DNA of 64,000 nucleotides, taken from NCBI GenBank assembly GCA_020632975.1, contig JACKEL010000009.1, positions 124,001 to 188,000 on the forward strand, given 5' to 3'. Numbering within the stretch: the stretch's first letter is position 1; every line of letters begins with the position of its first letter. This document shows, piece by piece, positions 46,301-53,993 of the stretch. A program made the translations under genes and the position numbers. Source of the stretch: Myxococcales bacterium (GTDB lineage Bacteria > Myxococcota_C > UBA6777). The notes beneath the pieces are model-generated. The model searched no databases. It saw nothing but the letters and a program-made list of their open reading frames with translations, and was not told where the DNA came from.

Positions 46301-46846
46301 TTCGCCGTTGATCCACAGTTTGTAAGCTGTGTACAAAAAGCGAATCCGCAAACCATACTCGAGTCCAGGCTTGGGCTTGTACAACAGTCGCAAACGATAG
46401 GTCGCGTAGCCTTCTCCGGGCAACTTCTTTCCTTGGTAAACGATGCCACGCCAGCTTCGAGGAACCGCTGTAAAAAAAGACGCATGTTCGGGCGTAGGCG
46501 CCTCTTTGGGAGCGTAAAGCTTTTTCCAAAAGAAAGCCCAGTCCCCCCGCAAACGCAGTGTTTTACGATGCAACGGCCATCCGCGCGCATCCAAGACACC
46601 ACGTTGCGCCACAGGACGCTTGGGAAGGGCTTTGCGAGAGGACCCGTGGATCTCTCCAAAAGACACCTGCGAAGAAGGCAAAGGCACCACCAAAACATCC
46701 CGCTTGCTTGGAGGTAACGCGCGAGAAGGACGTGAGGGCACAGGAGGAGACGCAAAGGCCCTAGAAACACACGTAACAAGCAAGCAGATGAGGCAACCTA
46801 CAAGCAGCCTGCAAAGATGCTTTCTTTCACCCATGACGCTACGCAT
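43367..46846 (-). CDS. Membrane hybrid: 7TMR-DISM-like sensor, histidine kinase, receiver and class III adenylate cyclase
   Basis: 1,159 residues in one chain. Signal or first TM near residues 12-32; about 75-240 is an extracytoplasmic beta-rich sensor (RGDWAFFWKKLY, YRLRLLYKP, a DISMED2-like layout); about 255-465 has seven membrane helices. The HisKA phospho-acceptor is about His482 (SHELRTP), with HATPase boxes N (HNLIGNAIKF), G1 (DTGIGI) and G2 (GTGIGLS) to about 695. A receiver domain follows (LLVDDE; phospho-Asp about 799 in LLDVMMP; LTKPF). The C-terminus is a class III cyclase (SDIRSFT metal Asp about 911; DKFIGDAIMAL with Lys about 951 and Asp about 955; DAVNLASRVEG), the adenylate-type pattern. 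The start is ambiguous: ATG 46846 or 46834. The architecture would link phosphorelay input directly to cAMP output. Confidence 0.88.
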   Translation of the reverse strand: MRSVMGERKHLCRLLVGCLICLLVTCVSRAFASPPVPSRPSRALPPSKRDVLVVPLPSSQVSFGEIHGSSRKALPKRPVAQRGVLDARGWPLHRKTLRLRGDWAFFWKKLYAPKEAPTPEHASFFTAVPRSWRGIVYQGKKLPGEGYATYRLRLLYKPKPGLEYGLRIRFLYTAYKLWINGEQFVEIGQVGRDREQSIPQQIHQLVPLPKGQGQVDIVLQVSNFHHRAGGMRDALQVGPTWLLRRNKTYQLAMEIFFFGVLLIFGLYHLISYLLYPKERALLFFSFTALLWAFRPLLANRLVFSDFAITFPWELSYKLEYATFFLGVVAFVSFVGVLFPKDAWSWAQRFFIGSGLGFFGLSVVTPARIYTQTLWIFQIILLLTAVYAFYVFTMALARKRQGALILWVGMALPFVGTINDLLVVRGVYQGIELVSLGFVMFGVAMATALFWRAAMAFDANERLSSRLLVLDKMKDEFLANTSHELRTPLHGMIGLSESLLDGATGELPEATKQNLGLIVSSGRRLGRLIDDILDFSKLKNQEIILDKKPIGIYQLTELVMAISRPLLAGKRIKLCNEVDPDAVAWGDENRVQQILHNLIGNAIKFTDEGRITVSAKRAGEMWEITIEDTGIGIPEEAFERIFRSFEQLEASSDRRFGGTGIGLSVTRQLVELHGGEVRVSSMLGEGSRFTFTLPYSEEEAQRDTYQEQILAKIQDVEPSEEKRGLPTYDDIPTASVLSAGDVLLEHRGLKILLVDDEPVNLQILINQLSMQDFVVRAASSGAEALEIVGEGFQPDLILLDVMMPRMSGFEVCRVLRERYPASELPIVMLTAKNQVGDLVEGFHVGANDYLTKPFSKKELLARIQTHIRLSKINEAYGRFVPHELLRFLNKESILDVQWGDHVQREMTVLFSDIRSFTAMSEAMSPKDTFDFINSYLRRMEPIVKAYKGFIDKFIGDAIMALFADGAEDAVVASIEMLHALDDFNHERTQQGYPAIRIGIGLNTGMLMLGTIGGKGRMDGTVISDAVNLASRVEGMTKVYGASLIATSACLESLPDVSRFLTRPLDRVAVKGKQEAVVLYEIFDGDPPAMRDRKSETLPMYKEALAAYEAQDFVEGERLFARLVEVFEEDVTARLYLERCRQLRLVGVIEGWDGIYRPMHK

Positions 46847-46984
46847 CCTCTCCACAAAGATTTCTTGCCTCAGGCACCTAGCCACCAAGCAAAGGTCGGC
46901 CTATCTTGGAAAGATAGCCTGCTTTCACAAACGATACCACGTATAAGCAGGACCTCCGGCCTTTTGTACAGACAGGAGCGCATC

Positions 46985-47641
46985 ATGTCCACCCACCCAC
47001 ATATCACCCCAACCCTCCGCCAAGACTTTGCCCCGCTTTTTGTTGGGCATGAGCAACGCCTCTCACCTATGCACGCGCTTCTCAATCTTTACCCTGTCGC
47101 CGAAGAAACCACGGCACTCTTTCACAAAGTCAGAGAAACCCTGCAAACTCTCCCCCACTCTCAAGAAAAAGTCCGAGATCTCCTCCAAGACACCAACTGG
47201 CGCGAACACCTCGTCGCTGTGGGCTGCATCTTTGTCGGCATCCAAGATGCAGAAACGCTCCAAGCTGCTTGGACATGCTTTGACCAAGACTCTTGGATCA
47301 CACCCCAACTGGCTGCGGTGCTCTCTCTTGTGGACCAAGGATTCGCCTCTAAGGCACGCGATCGCCTGCTTCATAGCACGATGATCCTTGGTGTAGGAGC
47401 CCGACAGATCGGCCCGATTGGAGAAGCCGAAGAAGCAAGCCCCACCGCTCACTTTCGCATAGGTTCCAAAGGCGTGGCGGCTCTGTTCAAACTTTACCAA
47501 ACCCATCCCCAAGCCGATCCCCACTTGCTCGCACGCCTCGAACAAACAGAGTTCCCACACTTTCTCATGGAAGAACAACTCATCGACAACGGCGGACTCC
47601 TCGCACAAAACTGGGTCCAACGCGCCAAAGCCACGCTCTAA
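46985..47641 (+). CDS. Conserved-looking cytoplasmic protein of unknown function
   Basis: 218 residues from ATG 46985, with AGGAG 6 bases upstream. No signal peptide or membrane helix. The sequence is mostly helical and acidic-neutral (FHKVRETLQTLPHSQEKVRDLLQD, VAALFKLYQTHPQADPHLLARLEQ), ordered, and with a normal amino-acid mix, so it is probably a real gene. I recognise no domain. It is divergent from the kinase-cyclase gene; a 7-bp hairpin CTATCTT-GGA-AAGATAG (46901-46917) lies between them. A regulatory link is possible but only inferred. Confidence 0.65.
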   Translation: MSTHPHITPTLRQDFAPLFVGHEQRLSPMHALLNLYPVAEETTALFHKVRETLQTLPHSQEKVRDLLQDTNWREHLVAVGCIFVGIQDAETLQAAWTCFDQDSWITPQLAAVLSLVDQGFASKARDRLLHSTMILGVGARQIGPIGEAEEASPTAHFRIGSKGVAALFKLYQTHPQADPHLLARLEQTEFPHFLMEEQLIDNGGLLAQNWVQRAKATL

Positions 47642-48015
47642 GATCCCCCACAGACCGCAGCCATCAGCACTCTCTGCTCAAAGGAACCACACAAACCAGC
47701 GCTTTTTACTCAAAGAAACCACGCAAATCCACGCGCTCATCCATCTGACAAACCACACGAATCCATACCATCGACGACCTCGATAGACCACACAAAGCAG
47801 CCACCTCGAAGCGCACAGATCTTCGTATCGACCGCACAGATCTTCGTATCGACCGCACAGATCCTCAGTAAAGCGACCAGAGCCGCGCGAACCAAACAAC
47901 GGAGAAAAAAGCGCAGAAAGGCCGCACAGCATGAGCAGTCTTTGCTTAGCGAAGCGAGAGAAAGTGTGTATTGAATGGTGGAAAGAAGAGAGGAGAAAGA
48001 GGCGAAGAAGGCCGA
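47642..48015. repeat. Gene-free gap with a 21-bp tandem repeat
   Basis: A 374-base gap between converging genes. It holds a 21-bp unit GCACAGATCTTCGTATCGACC, twice in tandem (47813-47833, 47834-47854) and then a partial third copy from 47855. Weaker repeats of a CAAAGGAACCACAC/CAAAGAAACCACGC type precede it (about 47680-47730). The frames across it encode only low-complexity peptide and look spurious. No promoter or terminator was recognised. Confidence 0.65.
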
Positions 48016-48846
48016 TTATTCGGCGTCTTCGAGGAGGAGAGAGAGGCCCAGTTCATCGCGATTTTCGAACAAGTGCATGATATTGTCGTGGAAAGCGACG
48101 CCGCGATCCAACATCAAGACTTGGCCCGTCATCGCGTCCATCAAACCACTGCACATCGCGAGTGCGGCATCGCCCACTTCATCGACCGTGATGAAGAACT
48201 CTTCGCCGTGATATTTTTTCACGAAAGGCTCAAAGTCATCACCAAAGGTCGCGCGCAAAGAGTCCGTCGAAACGGGCCGCGCGCGTAGGACGTTGACGCG
48301 GACACCTTCGTTGAAAAGGTGCTTTGCCATGTAGCGGCAAAAGGTCTCCATCACGGTCTTGGAGACCGCAACGAAGTCATAGCCGACGCAGTAAGTATCA
48401 GGACCATCGCTGGAAGTCGCGAGGATATAACGCGGATAGCTACCAAAGAACTCTTTGATACGCTTAGAATATCCGAGGAAAGGCCACGCACTGTACTCAA
48501 GGCTTTTCAAGAACGAACGCTTTTTGTAGGCGCCCATGTCTTGAACGATCTGTGCGAAAGAAACGTTGCTGACAAAGACTTCGATGCCATCGTGCTTTTC
48601 CTTGATCTTCTCAAGGATCGCGTTGGTATCATCGTCGATGGATGCATCGGCTTCAATCAAGATCGGCTCAAGCAGTCCTTCTTTGGTGAAGGCATTGCGA
48701 ACGGCATCATGAGAAGCGGTGCCCCACTTGTAAGTGAGATAAGCTTGTGCGCCTTCGCGGGCAAATGCCAACGCGATGGACAGCCCGATGCCTTTGGTAC
48801 CGCCTGTGATCAGGACGGCTTTTCCGCGAAAGTCGTTTTTGATCAT
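48016..48846 (-). CDS. FabL/FabI-like enoyl-thioester reductase (second copy), last gene of the biosynthetic cluster
   Basis: 276 residues, short-chain dehydrogenase fold with the cofactor motif LITGGTKGIG and the active-site pair Tyr156-x6-Lys163 (YDFVAVSK). The Tyr-x6-Lys spacing, rather than Tyr-x3-Lys, marks enoyl-ACP reductases of the FabI/FabL type; the classical TGxxxGxG motif is more like FabL. Expected role: NAD(P)H reduction of a 2-enoyl-ACP. It is a clear paralogue of the gene at 49221-50024 (shared NDFRGKAVLITGGTKGIGL, SLEYSAWPF, SSDGPD, VMETFCRYMA), with the ACP gene between them. Start ATG 48846 matches the paralogue start; a GTG at 48852 is possible. It follows the ACP stop by 9 bases and so is co-translated. 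Confidence 0.82.
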   Translation of the reverse strand: MIKNDFRGKAVLITGGTKGIGLSIALAFAREGAQAYLTYKWGTASHDAVRNAFTKEGLLEPILIEADASIDDDTNAILEKIKEKHDGIEVFVSNVSFAQIVQDMGAYKKRSFLKSLEYSAWPFLGYSKRIKEFFGSYPRYILATSSDGPDTYCVGYDFVAVSKTVMETFCRYMAKHLFNEGVRVNVLRARPVSTDSLRATFGDDFEPFVKKYHGEEFFITVDEVGDAALAMCSGLMDAMTGQVLMLDRGVAFHDNIMHLFENRDELGLSLLLEDAE

Positions 48847-48855
48847 CGACACGAC

Positions 48856-49113
48856 TTACGCGTCCGCTTTGGCTTGGACTTCTTCGTACAACACGTCGAC
48901 CAACTCTCCGATGTTTTTCAGATCGTTGAGCTTGGCGCGGGGAACTTTGACTTTCAATTCGCGCATGCTGGTCGAGACCACTTCGACGATATCCAAGCTG
49001 TTGGCGCCGAGATCTTTCATCGACTTGTCTGAAGTGATGGCATCTTCTTCGACGTCTTCGAGGATATCGAGGAGGTTGGTTTTGACGATGGCCAAGATCT
49101 TATCTTTTGTCAT
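48856..49113 (-). CDS. Acyl carrier protein
   Basis: 85 residues, AAGGAA before the ATG. The phosphopantetheine serine is Ser39 in DLGANSLDIVEVV; helix II is acidic and typical of carriers. The GANSLD form, rather than the GADSLD of the primary fatty-acid ACP, resembles the discrete donor ACPs of HMG-CoA-synthase beta-branching cassettes (AcpK type), from memory. It is the only carrier in the cluster, so it may carry both the acetyl donor and the growing chain, or share the work with the housekeeping ACP. It lies between the two enoyl reductase genes. Confidence 0.9.
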   Translation of the reverse strand: MTKDKILAIVKTNLLDILEDVEEDAITSDKSMKDLGANSLDIVEVVSTSMRELKVKVPRAKLNDLKNIGELVDVLYEEVQAKADA

Positions 49114-49220
49114 GGCGATTTCCTTCTGTTCGCTGAGATCTCATCGAGGAGATCGGGTTCAAAACACGCGATGCGTGGATTATGGGCTTCACAAATGTAT
49201 AGACCTGTACAAGGATGGAC

Positions 49221-50024
49221 CTAGAGGCCCAACTCCTCGCGCTTTTCCATCAGGCGCAGCATGGTATCTGCAAAAGACGAACCTTTGTCAACCTGAATAA
49301 TCTGACCGTTGAGTGCATCAAGCATCCCACTACAGACCGCAAGGACCGCATCTGCGACCTCTTCGGGCTGCATAAAGTACTCTTCACCGCCATATTTGGA
49401 AACAAAATCAACGTAGTCATTCCCAAAGATCTCGCGGATCGCGTCTGTGGGGACGCTGCGGGTGCGTACCACATTGAAGCGCACATCTTGTTTGTGCAGA
49501 CGCGAGGCCATGTATCGACAAAAAGTCTCCATCACGGCCTTGGATGCGGCAACATAGTCATAGTGGCTAAAGTAATGGTCGGGACCATCGCTGGAGATCC
49601 CAACGACGTAGCGGGGATAATGGCCAAATGCCTTTTTGATCTGCATGGTGTAATTCACAAAAGGCCATGCACTGTACTCAAGGCTCTTGAGCAACGAACG
49701 CTTCTTGTAACTCTCGATACCATTGGCGGGTTGCACCACACAAACGTTGCTGATGAAGACTTCGATCCGCTCGTGTTTTTCTTGGATGATCTTGATTAGG
49801 CTTTTGAGATCATCGTCGTTGACGACGTCGGCTTCGATGATCTGCGGCGCAGGCGCCCCTAGCGCTTCAAAGCGTGCCAAGATCTCGCTCTCATCGGCAG
49901 AACCCCAACGATGGGTCAGATAGGTCTGCGCACCCAAGCGGCCAAAAGCCAACCCGATCGCCAACCCGATGCCTTTGGTGCCGCCCGTGATCAGGACCGC
50001 TTTTCCACGAAAGTCATTCTGCAT
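49221..50024 (-). CDS. FabL/FabI-like enoyl-thioester reductase (first copy)
   Basis: 267 residues from ATG 50024, with GAGGAG 8 bases upstream. Rossmann motif LITGGTKGIG; active site Tyr155-x6-Lys162 (YDYVAASK), the enoyl-ACP reductase spacing. It is paralogous along its full length to the gene at 48016-48846, but with different substrate-loop residues (TRSVPTDAIREIFGNDYV versus ARPVSTDSLRATFGDDFE), which suggests two related substrates, for example a straight 2-enoyl chain and a 3-methyl-2-enoyl chain. It follows the PksI-like gene by 44 bases in the same direction. Confidence 0.82.
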   Translation of the reverse strand: MQNDFRGKAVLITGGTKGIGLAIGLAFGRLGAQTYLTHRWGSADESEILARFEALGAPAPQIIEADVVNDDDLKSLIKIIQEKHERIEVFISNVCVVQPANGIESYKKRSLLKSLEYSAWPFVNYTMQIKKAFGHYPRYVVGISSDGPDHYFSHYDYVAASKAVMETFCRYMASRLHKQDVRFNVVRTRSVPTDAIREIFGNDYVDFVSKYGGEEYFMQPEEVADAVLAVCSGMLDALNGQIIQVDKGSSFADTMLRLMEKREELGL

Positions 50025-50068
50025 CCTTTTTGCTCCTCTATTGCACTGCGCTTTCGCCTTCGAAAAAC

Positions 50069-50833
50069 TCAGCTTTCTTTCTTGTTCGATACATAATTCT
50101 CTCGGATACGCCGTGCTGTCTCTGGCTGCGTAAAGCACACTTGGTGCATCGGGACCTCGCTTGTACGGGCCTCTTCAAACAGACGTCGCTTTTTCAACGA
50201 GAGGTCACGCTTCAGCATCTCCAAGGCAAATCGGGGCTTTTCAGCGATGGCTGACGCGATCTGGGTGGCTTTGCGCCACATCTTTTCGCGCGGCAAGATG
50301 TAGTTGATCTGGCTTCGTCCCTCAAAGTGCGACCCTCGAAAGAACTGGCCCCCAAGCATCATCTCTGCGGCGATGTAATCACCCACAGCAAGCGCCAACA
50401 AACGCGTGGTGCCCATCCCAGGGGTAAAACCCATGTTCATAAAGCTACAACCATAGCGGCTTTCACGCGCCATCATCACGATATCACAGCAGATCCCCAT
50501 GGTGAGGCCACCGCCAACAGCGTGACCTTCCATCACCGCGATCGTGGGGACAGGGACCTCCAAGACCGCACGAGACAACATGATATCCGAAGCCACGACC
50601 TCGCCTTCAGCCAAGGCCACAAGGAGATCTTGATCTCCCCCAGCACAAAACACGTCTTCCAACCCACGCAGCACACACACCCGTACTTCAGGATCTGAGG
50701 AGACTTCTTCCAAAGCGTGCGTCAAAGCTTCCACAAAAGCCGTCCCAAGGGCATTTTTCTTTACGCTGTCTTGCATCTGCAAGATCGCGACCCCTTGCTC
50801 ATCTTTTGTGATCGTCACCAACGCTTCTGCCAT
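50069..50833 (-). CDS. pksI: Enoyl-CoA hydratase-like decarboxylase of a beta-branching cassette (ECH2, PksI type)
   Basis: 254 residues, close to PksI of Bacillus subtilis in length. In HMG-CoA-synthase cassettes this enzyme decarboxylates 3-methylglutaconyl-ACP to leave a beta-methyl enoyl product. Crotonase-fold landmarks: VAILQMQDSVKKNALGTAF, oxyanion segment FCAGGDQDLL, MEGHAVGGGLTMGICCDIVMMARES and MNMGFTPGMGTTRL; the last is characteristic of the ECH2 group. I chose ATG 50833, since GAGGAG lies 10 bases upstream; the ATG at 50854 is an alternative. It is adjacent to the ECH1 gene in the order typical of these cassettes. Confidence 0.85.
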   Translation of the reverse strand: MAEALVTITKDEQGVAILQMQDSVKKNALGTAFVEALTHALEEVSSDPEVRVCVLRGLEDVFCAGGDQDLLVALAEGEVVASDIMLSRAVLEVPVPTIAVMEGHAVGGGLTMGICCDIVMMARESRYGCSFMNMGFTPGMGTTRLLALAVGDYIAAEMMLGGQFFRGSHFEGRSQINYILPREKMWRKATQIASAIAEKPRFALEMLKRDLSLKKRRLFEEARTSEVPMHQVCFTQPETARRIRENYVSNKKES

Positions 50834-50900
50834 CGCTTCTTTGCTCCTCTCCATCACGGAGTGTTGTTTTGATGAGGCATATCACCCCATCCCATCGAGG

Positions 50901-51821
50901 TTATGGACGCCGACGTAGCCGCTCGTGCCAAGGCAAAGGCTCGCCTTCCAAAAAACTGCGGATACCCTCTACACGATCGGGCAACATCAAACAATGCGCG
51001 GTGTACTCAGCCGCTTCTTCGAGCGCCCCATCCAACGGGCCTTGGGTTTCATCACCCAAACGAAGCTTCATGTCCGCGATGGCATCAGGATGTGCCCGCA
51101 AGATCATGCGCAAAGCTTCACGACAAGCCTTTTCCATCGCATCAACATCTGCACAGACTTCATCGATCAAGCCCCACTGATGGGCCGTTGCGGTGCCAAT
51201 ACTCGCACTGCGCATCGTCCACCAACGCGCTTTTTGCGCAGAGATCCGCTCCCGCAAGATCGGCAAGACCATCGCAGGCAAAAGACCCAACGAAGCTTCA
51301 GGAAGACCAAATCGCGAAGTCCCCGTCGCAAGGACAAGATCGGCCGCGGCCATGATCCCCACACCACCCGCCATCACCTCACCATCGACCAAGGCGATCA
51401 CAGCAAAAGGCGCCCGACGCAACGACAACAACAACGAAGCATACCGCTTCGCATCGTCTCGCAGTGCTTGTGCGGTCGCATGATCAACAGGAACCGTCAC
51501 ACGCAACGCACGCAACATCCCAGGGACGGGCGTGTAATGAGCCTCGACTTCATGAACTTCATCACGAGAAGAAGCCTCGGCGGGCGGGGTGGGATGGTTC
51601 AAAAGACGCGAGGAAAGATCCATCCCTTGGCAAAAGGTCCCTGGCTCCCCTTCGATCACCAAAGCCCGAATACCCGCAATCTTGGCCTGTTCCAAAGCTT
51701 TCAACCAGCCTTGCAGCGCCTCTCTATCCAAAGACAAACTACCCGATTCTTCGCTTACACGCCCCATCTTGACGCGCCAGATCGAGTCTTCCTGCTGTAT
51801 CCAACGAAGCTTCATGCCCAT
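50901..51821 (-). CDS. pksH: Enoyl-CoA hydratase-like dehydratase of a beta-branching cassette (ECH1, PksH type)
   Basis: 306 residues, crotonase fold. In beta-branching pathways ECH1 dehydrates the HMG-like thioester to a 3-methylglutaconyl thioester. Landmarks: VIEGEPGTFCQGMDL, then VDGEVMAGGVGIMAAADLVLATGTSRFGLPEASLGLLPA and QKARWWTMRSASI, which parallel PksH (GKVNAGGLGFVSATDIAIA, LLFGLYPACVLPF). It is somewhat longer than PksH because of an insertion after the first catalytic segment (about residues 75-120). The start lies within a few bases of the HCS stop; ATG 51821 or 51815 are both possible, so translation is probably coupled. Confidence 0.83.
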   Translation of the reverse strand: MGMKLRWIQQEDSIWRVKMGRVSEESGSLSLDREALQGWLKALEQAKIAGIRALVIEGEPGTFCQGMDLSSRLLNHPTPPAEASSRDEVHEVEAHYTPVPGMLRALRVTVPVDHATAQALRDDAKRYASLLLSLRRAPFAVIALVDGEVMAGGVGIMAAADLVLATGTSRFGLPEASLGLLPAMVLPILRERISAQKARWWTMRSASIGTATAHQWGLIDEVCADVDAMEKACREALRMILRAHPDAIADMKLRLGDETQGPLDGALEEAAEYTAHCLMLPDRVEGIRSFLEGEPLPWHERLRRRP

Positions 51822-51833
51822 AGCAACGACCAC

Positions 51834-53063
51834 TTAGCTCCATTCATAATGACGGAAGTGGCCTTCGAGCCCTTTGAGCACGAGATAGCCTTTTCCTTCA
51901 TAGAATCGTTTGTAGTGATCGTTTAGGCCCTCGCGACTGGGCTGGTAGGTCGCCATGTCGATGTAGCTTGTGCGCTCTGTCTCGACAGCTTCGTACTCTT
52001 CCACGCTCAGACGATAACGCGCATCCAACTTTTCTTGGACTGCCGCACGTGCCACGGCTTCGTATGCATTGGGACCGATCAGCCCAGAGTAAAACTCCGC
52101 ACAAGAACCCGAACCATAAGCAAAGATGCTGATACGATCACCCACAGAGAGGTCTTTGTACTGATCCAAAAGGCCCGTCAGCGCGACAAAAGTAGAGGCT
52201 GTATAAGTTCCACCACACTGCGAATTATAGACCAAGCTCCCTGCGACTTTTTCGTCAAAGTGCGCATCGGCCTCTTTGCGCGACATCTTCCGCGTTTCCC
52301 GCATCAACTGACGGTGTGCGCGTTTGACCATCCCCGCAAAAGGTACGTGGTAGATATGCTTGGCAAAGCGCTGTTCCAAGTCCACCGAACCACCGTGCTT
52401 TTGCTTGTAATGCGCAAAAGCACCTTCGAGCGCTTCGAGGTAGCAGTACACGCTATTTTCGGTGTTTCCAGCCTCTTCGCGAGATGTGGGACGGAACGTA
52501 TCACCGACTTCTTTGGTCCAATAGGCATTGTCGCGGAGGTCATACTCCAACACATCGGGTTTGTTGGAGATCAGCATCGCCACACCAATGGCACCCATCA
52601 CGTATTCCCAAGGACTACCAAGGTGCATACGCGACTGGTCCGTAGCGATCACAAGGGCTTTTGCATCCCCTGCCGCCCCTGAAGCCACCCAGTGTGCCGC
52701 CATCATCGCCGCGCAAGTCCCGCCATAACAAGCGTGCTTGGTTTCAAAGTTGCGGCAATTGTCGGGCAATCCCAAAAAACGATGGACAAATGTGCTGATC
52801 GGCTTGCCTTGATCGGGGGAAGACTCCGTTCCAACAATCAAAAGCTCGATCGAATCGATGTCTTCTTGACTCAACATCGGTTTGGCCGCATTCACCGCCG
52901 TGGTGATCGGGTCTTCCCAACAAGGGCTGACCCCACGCGACCGCATCATCAAGTCATTGACAGGATACGTCTCTTCCAAACCCCGTGCCTTGGCAAGTTC
53001 ACCAAGATCCAACGACATCGAACACGGGTACACCCAGATCTTCTCAATCCCTACACGCTGCAT
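51834..53063 (-). CDS. pksG: HMG-CoA synthase-like enzyme for beta-branching (HCS, PksG type)
   Basis: 409 residues. It catalyses aldol-type addition of an acetyl unit to a beta-ketoacyl thioester, the step that installs a one-carbon or methyl branch in polyketides, and is related to mevalonate HMG-CoA synthase. Catalytic residues are visible: Glu80 (VGTESSPD), Cys112 (ETKHACYGGT) and His239 (YHVPFAGM). The N-terminus (VGIEKIWVYPCSMSLDLGELAKARG) and the motif SVYCYLEALEGAFAHY match the PksG group. Its neighbours ECH1, ECH2 and a donor-type ACP make a polyketide-type role much more likely than a mevalonate role; no other mevalonate gene is present. Confidence 0.9.
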   Translation of the reverse strand: MQRVGIEKIWVYPCSMSLDLGELAKARGLEETYPVNDLMMRSRGVSPCWEDPITTAVNAAKPMLSQEDIDSIELLIVGTESSPDQGKPISTFVHRFLGLPDNCRNFETKHACYGGTCAAMMAAHWVASGAAGDAKALVIATDQSRMHLGSPWEYVMGAIGVAMLISNKPDVLEYDLRDNAYWTKEVGDTFRPTSREEAGNTENSVYCYLEALEGAFAHYKQKHGGSVDLEQRFAKHIYHVPFAGMVKRAHRQLMRETRKMSRKEADAHFDEKVAGSLVYNSQCGGTYTASTFVALTGLLDQYKDLSVGDRISIFAYGSGSCAEFYSGLIGPNAYEAVARAAVQEKLDARYRLSVEEYEAVETERTSYIDMATYQPSREGLNDHYKRFYEGKGYLVLKGLEGHFRHYEWS

Positions 53064-53132
53064 CCGAAGCTACTCCTACGCTACCAACGAACCAAAGAGA
53101 ACTTTTCAAACGGACTTGAGTAGAGAAACGGA

Positions 53133-53879
53133 TCAGGGCGACCAGTCGAGCGAGCCTGTGACATTTAGGATCTGACCGTTGATGTATGACGCTTCTTTCG
53201 AGGCCAAGAAGTGGATCGTCGCGCTCAGTTCTTTGATATCGCCGATCCGCCCTTTGGGAACGGGACACCACTTTTGCCAAAACTGACGCATGTGTTCGGG
53301 AAGGTGCTCACGGGTCATGTCAGTTTCAAAGAAGCCGGGTACCACGACGTTTGCGGTGATCCCTTTGCGGCCATATTCTTTCGCAATACTTTGGGTCAAA
53401 CCGTGAAGGCCCGACTTTGCGGCCGCATAGTTGCTTTGCCCAGAAGCCCCATAAGCAGAAAGAGAGGACAAGTTGATGATTCGACCAAAACGGTTGCCGA
53501 CCATCGTCATGATGAAGTAGCGACAAACGTAGAAAGGACCCGAGAGGTTGGTCGCGATCACGTCATCCCACTCATCATCCGACATCCCCACGAGGGTTTG
53601 ATCGCGGCTGATCCCTGCGTTGTTCACGACGACATCGACGCTTTCAAAGTCTTCGATCACTTGATCGCCCACGCGCTCGACGTCTTTGACGTCGCGAACA
53701 TCCAGTTTGTACGCTTTGCAACGCACATCGGGATTCAGACGCTTGGCATCTTCTTCGATCTCTCGTGCACGTGCTTCGTTGTTCACGTAGGTAAAAGCCA
53801 CGTCGTGACCGCGCTCGACTGCATCAAGCACAACACCCGCCCCAATGCCCCTCGAACCACCAGTAATAAAGTAGATCAT
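53133..53879 (-). CDS. 3-oxoacyl-ACP reductase (FabG type)
   Basis: 248 residues, the usual FabG length. NADPH motif YFITGGSRGIG, catalytic Ser-Tyr-Lys in LSSLSAYGASGQSNYAAAK (classical Tyr-x3-Lys), and NNAGISRDQTLVGMSDDEWDDVIATNL, strongly FabG-like. It reduces beta-ketoacyl-ACP to beta-hydroxyacyl-ACP. I chose ATG 53879, preceded by GGAG 10 bases upstream. It lies between the KS and HCS genes, so the beta-keto intermediate made by the KS can either be reduced here or be branched by HCS. Confidence 0.9.
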   Translation of the reverse strand: MIYFITGGSRGIGAGVVLDAVERGHDVAFTYVNNEARAREIEEDAKRLNPDVRCKAYKLDVRDVKDVERVGDQVIEDFESVDVVVNNAGISRDQTLVGMSDDEWDDVIATNLSGPFYVCRYFIMTMVGNRFGRIINLSSLSAYGASGQSNYAAAKSGLHGLTQSIAKEYGRKGITANVVVPGFFETDMTREHLPEHMRQFWQKWCPVPKGRIGDIKELSATIHFLASKEASYINGQILNVTGSLDWSP

Positions 53880-53993
53880 CTCTTTCTTTCTCCAACAAAC
53901 ACGCTTCTTGCGTGTGATCACACTCGGACGAATACTTGTGCTTGCTTCTTTTCAGCCGATACTGCGAGAGGTTCGCTCGCCTTGGCTGCTCTA

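Noticed and set aside
47678..47932. Minus-strand frame of 84 codons in the gap
   Set aside because: It encodes a repeat-derived, Trp/Cys/Arg-rich peptide from the 21-bp tandem array.
51834..53063. Mevalonate-pathway HMG-CoA synthase
   Set aside because: The neighbours are PksH/PksI-type hydratases and an ACP, and no other mevalonate gene is in the window.
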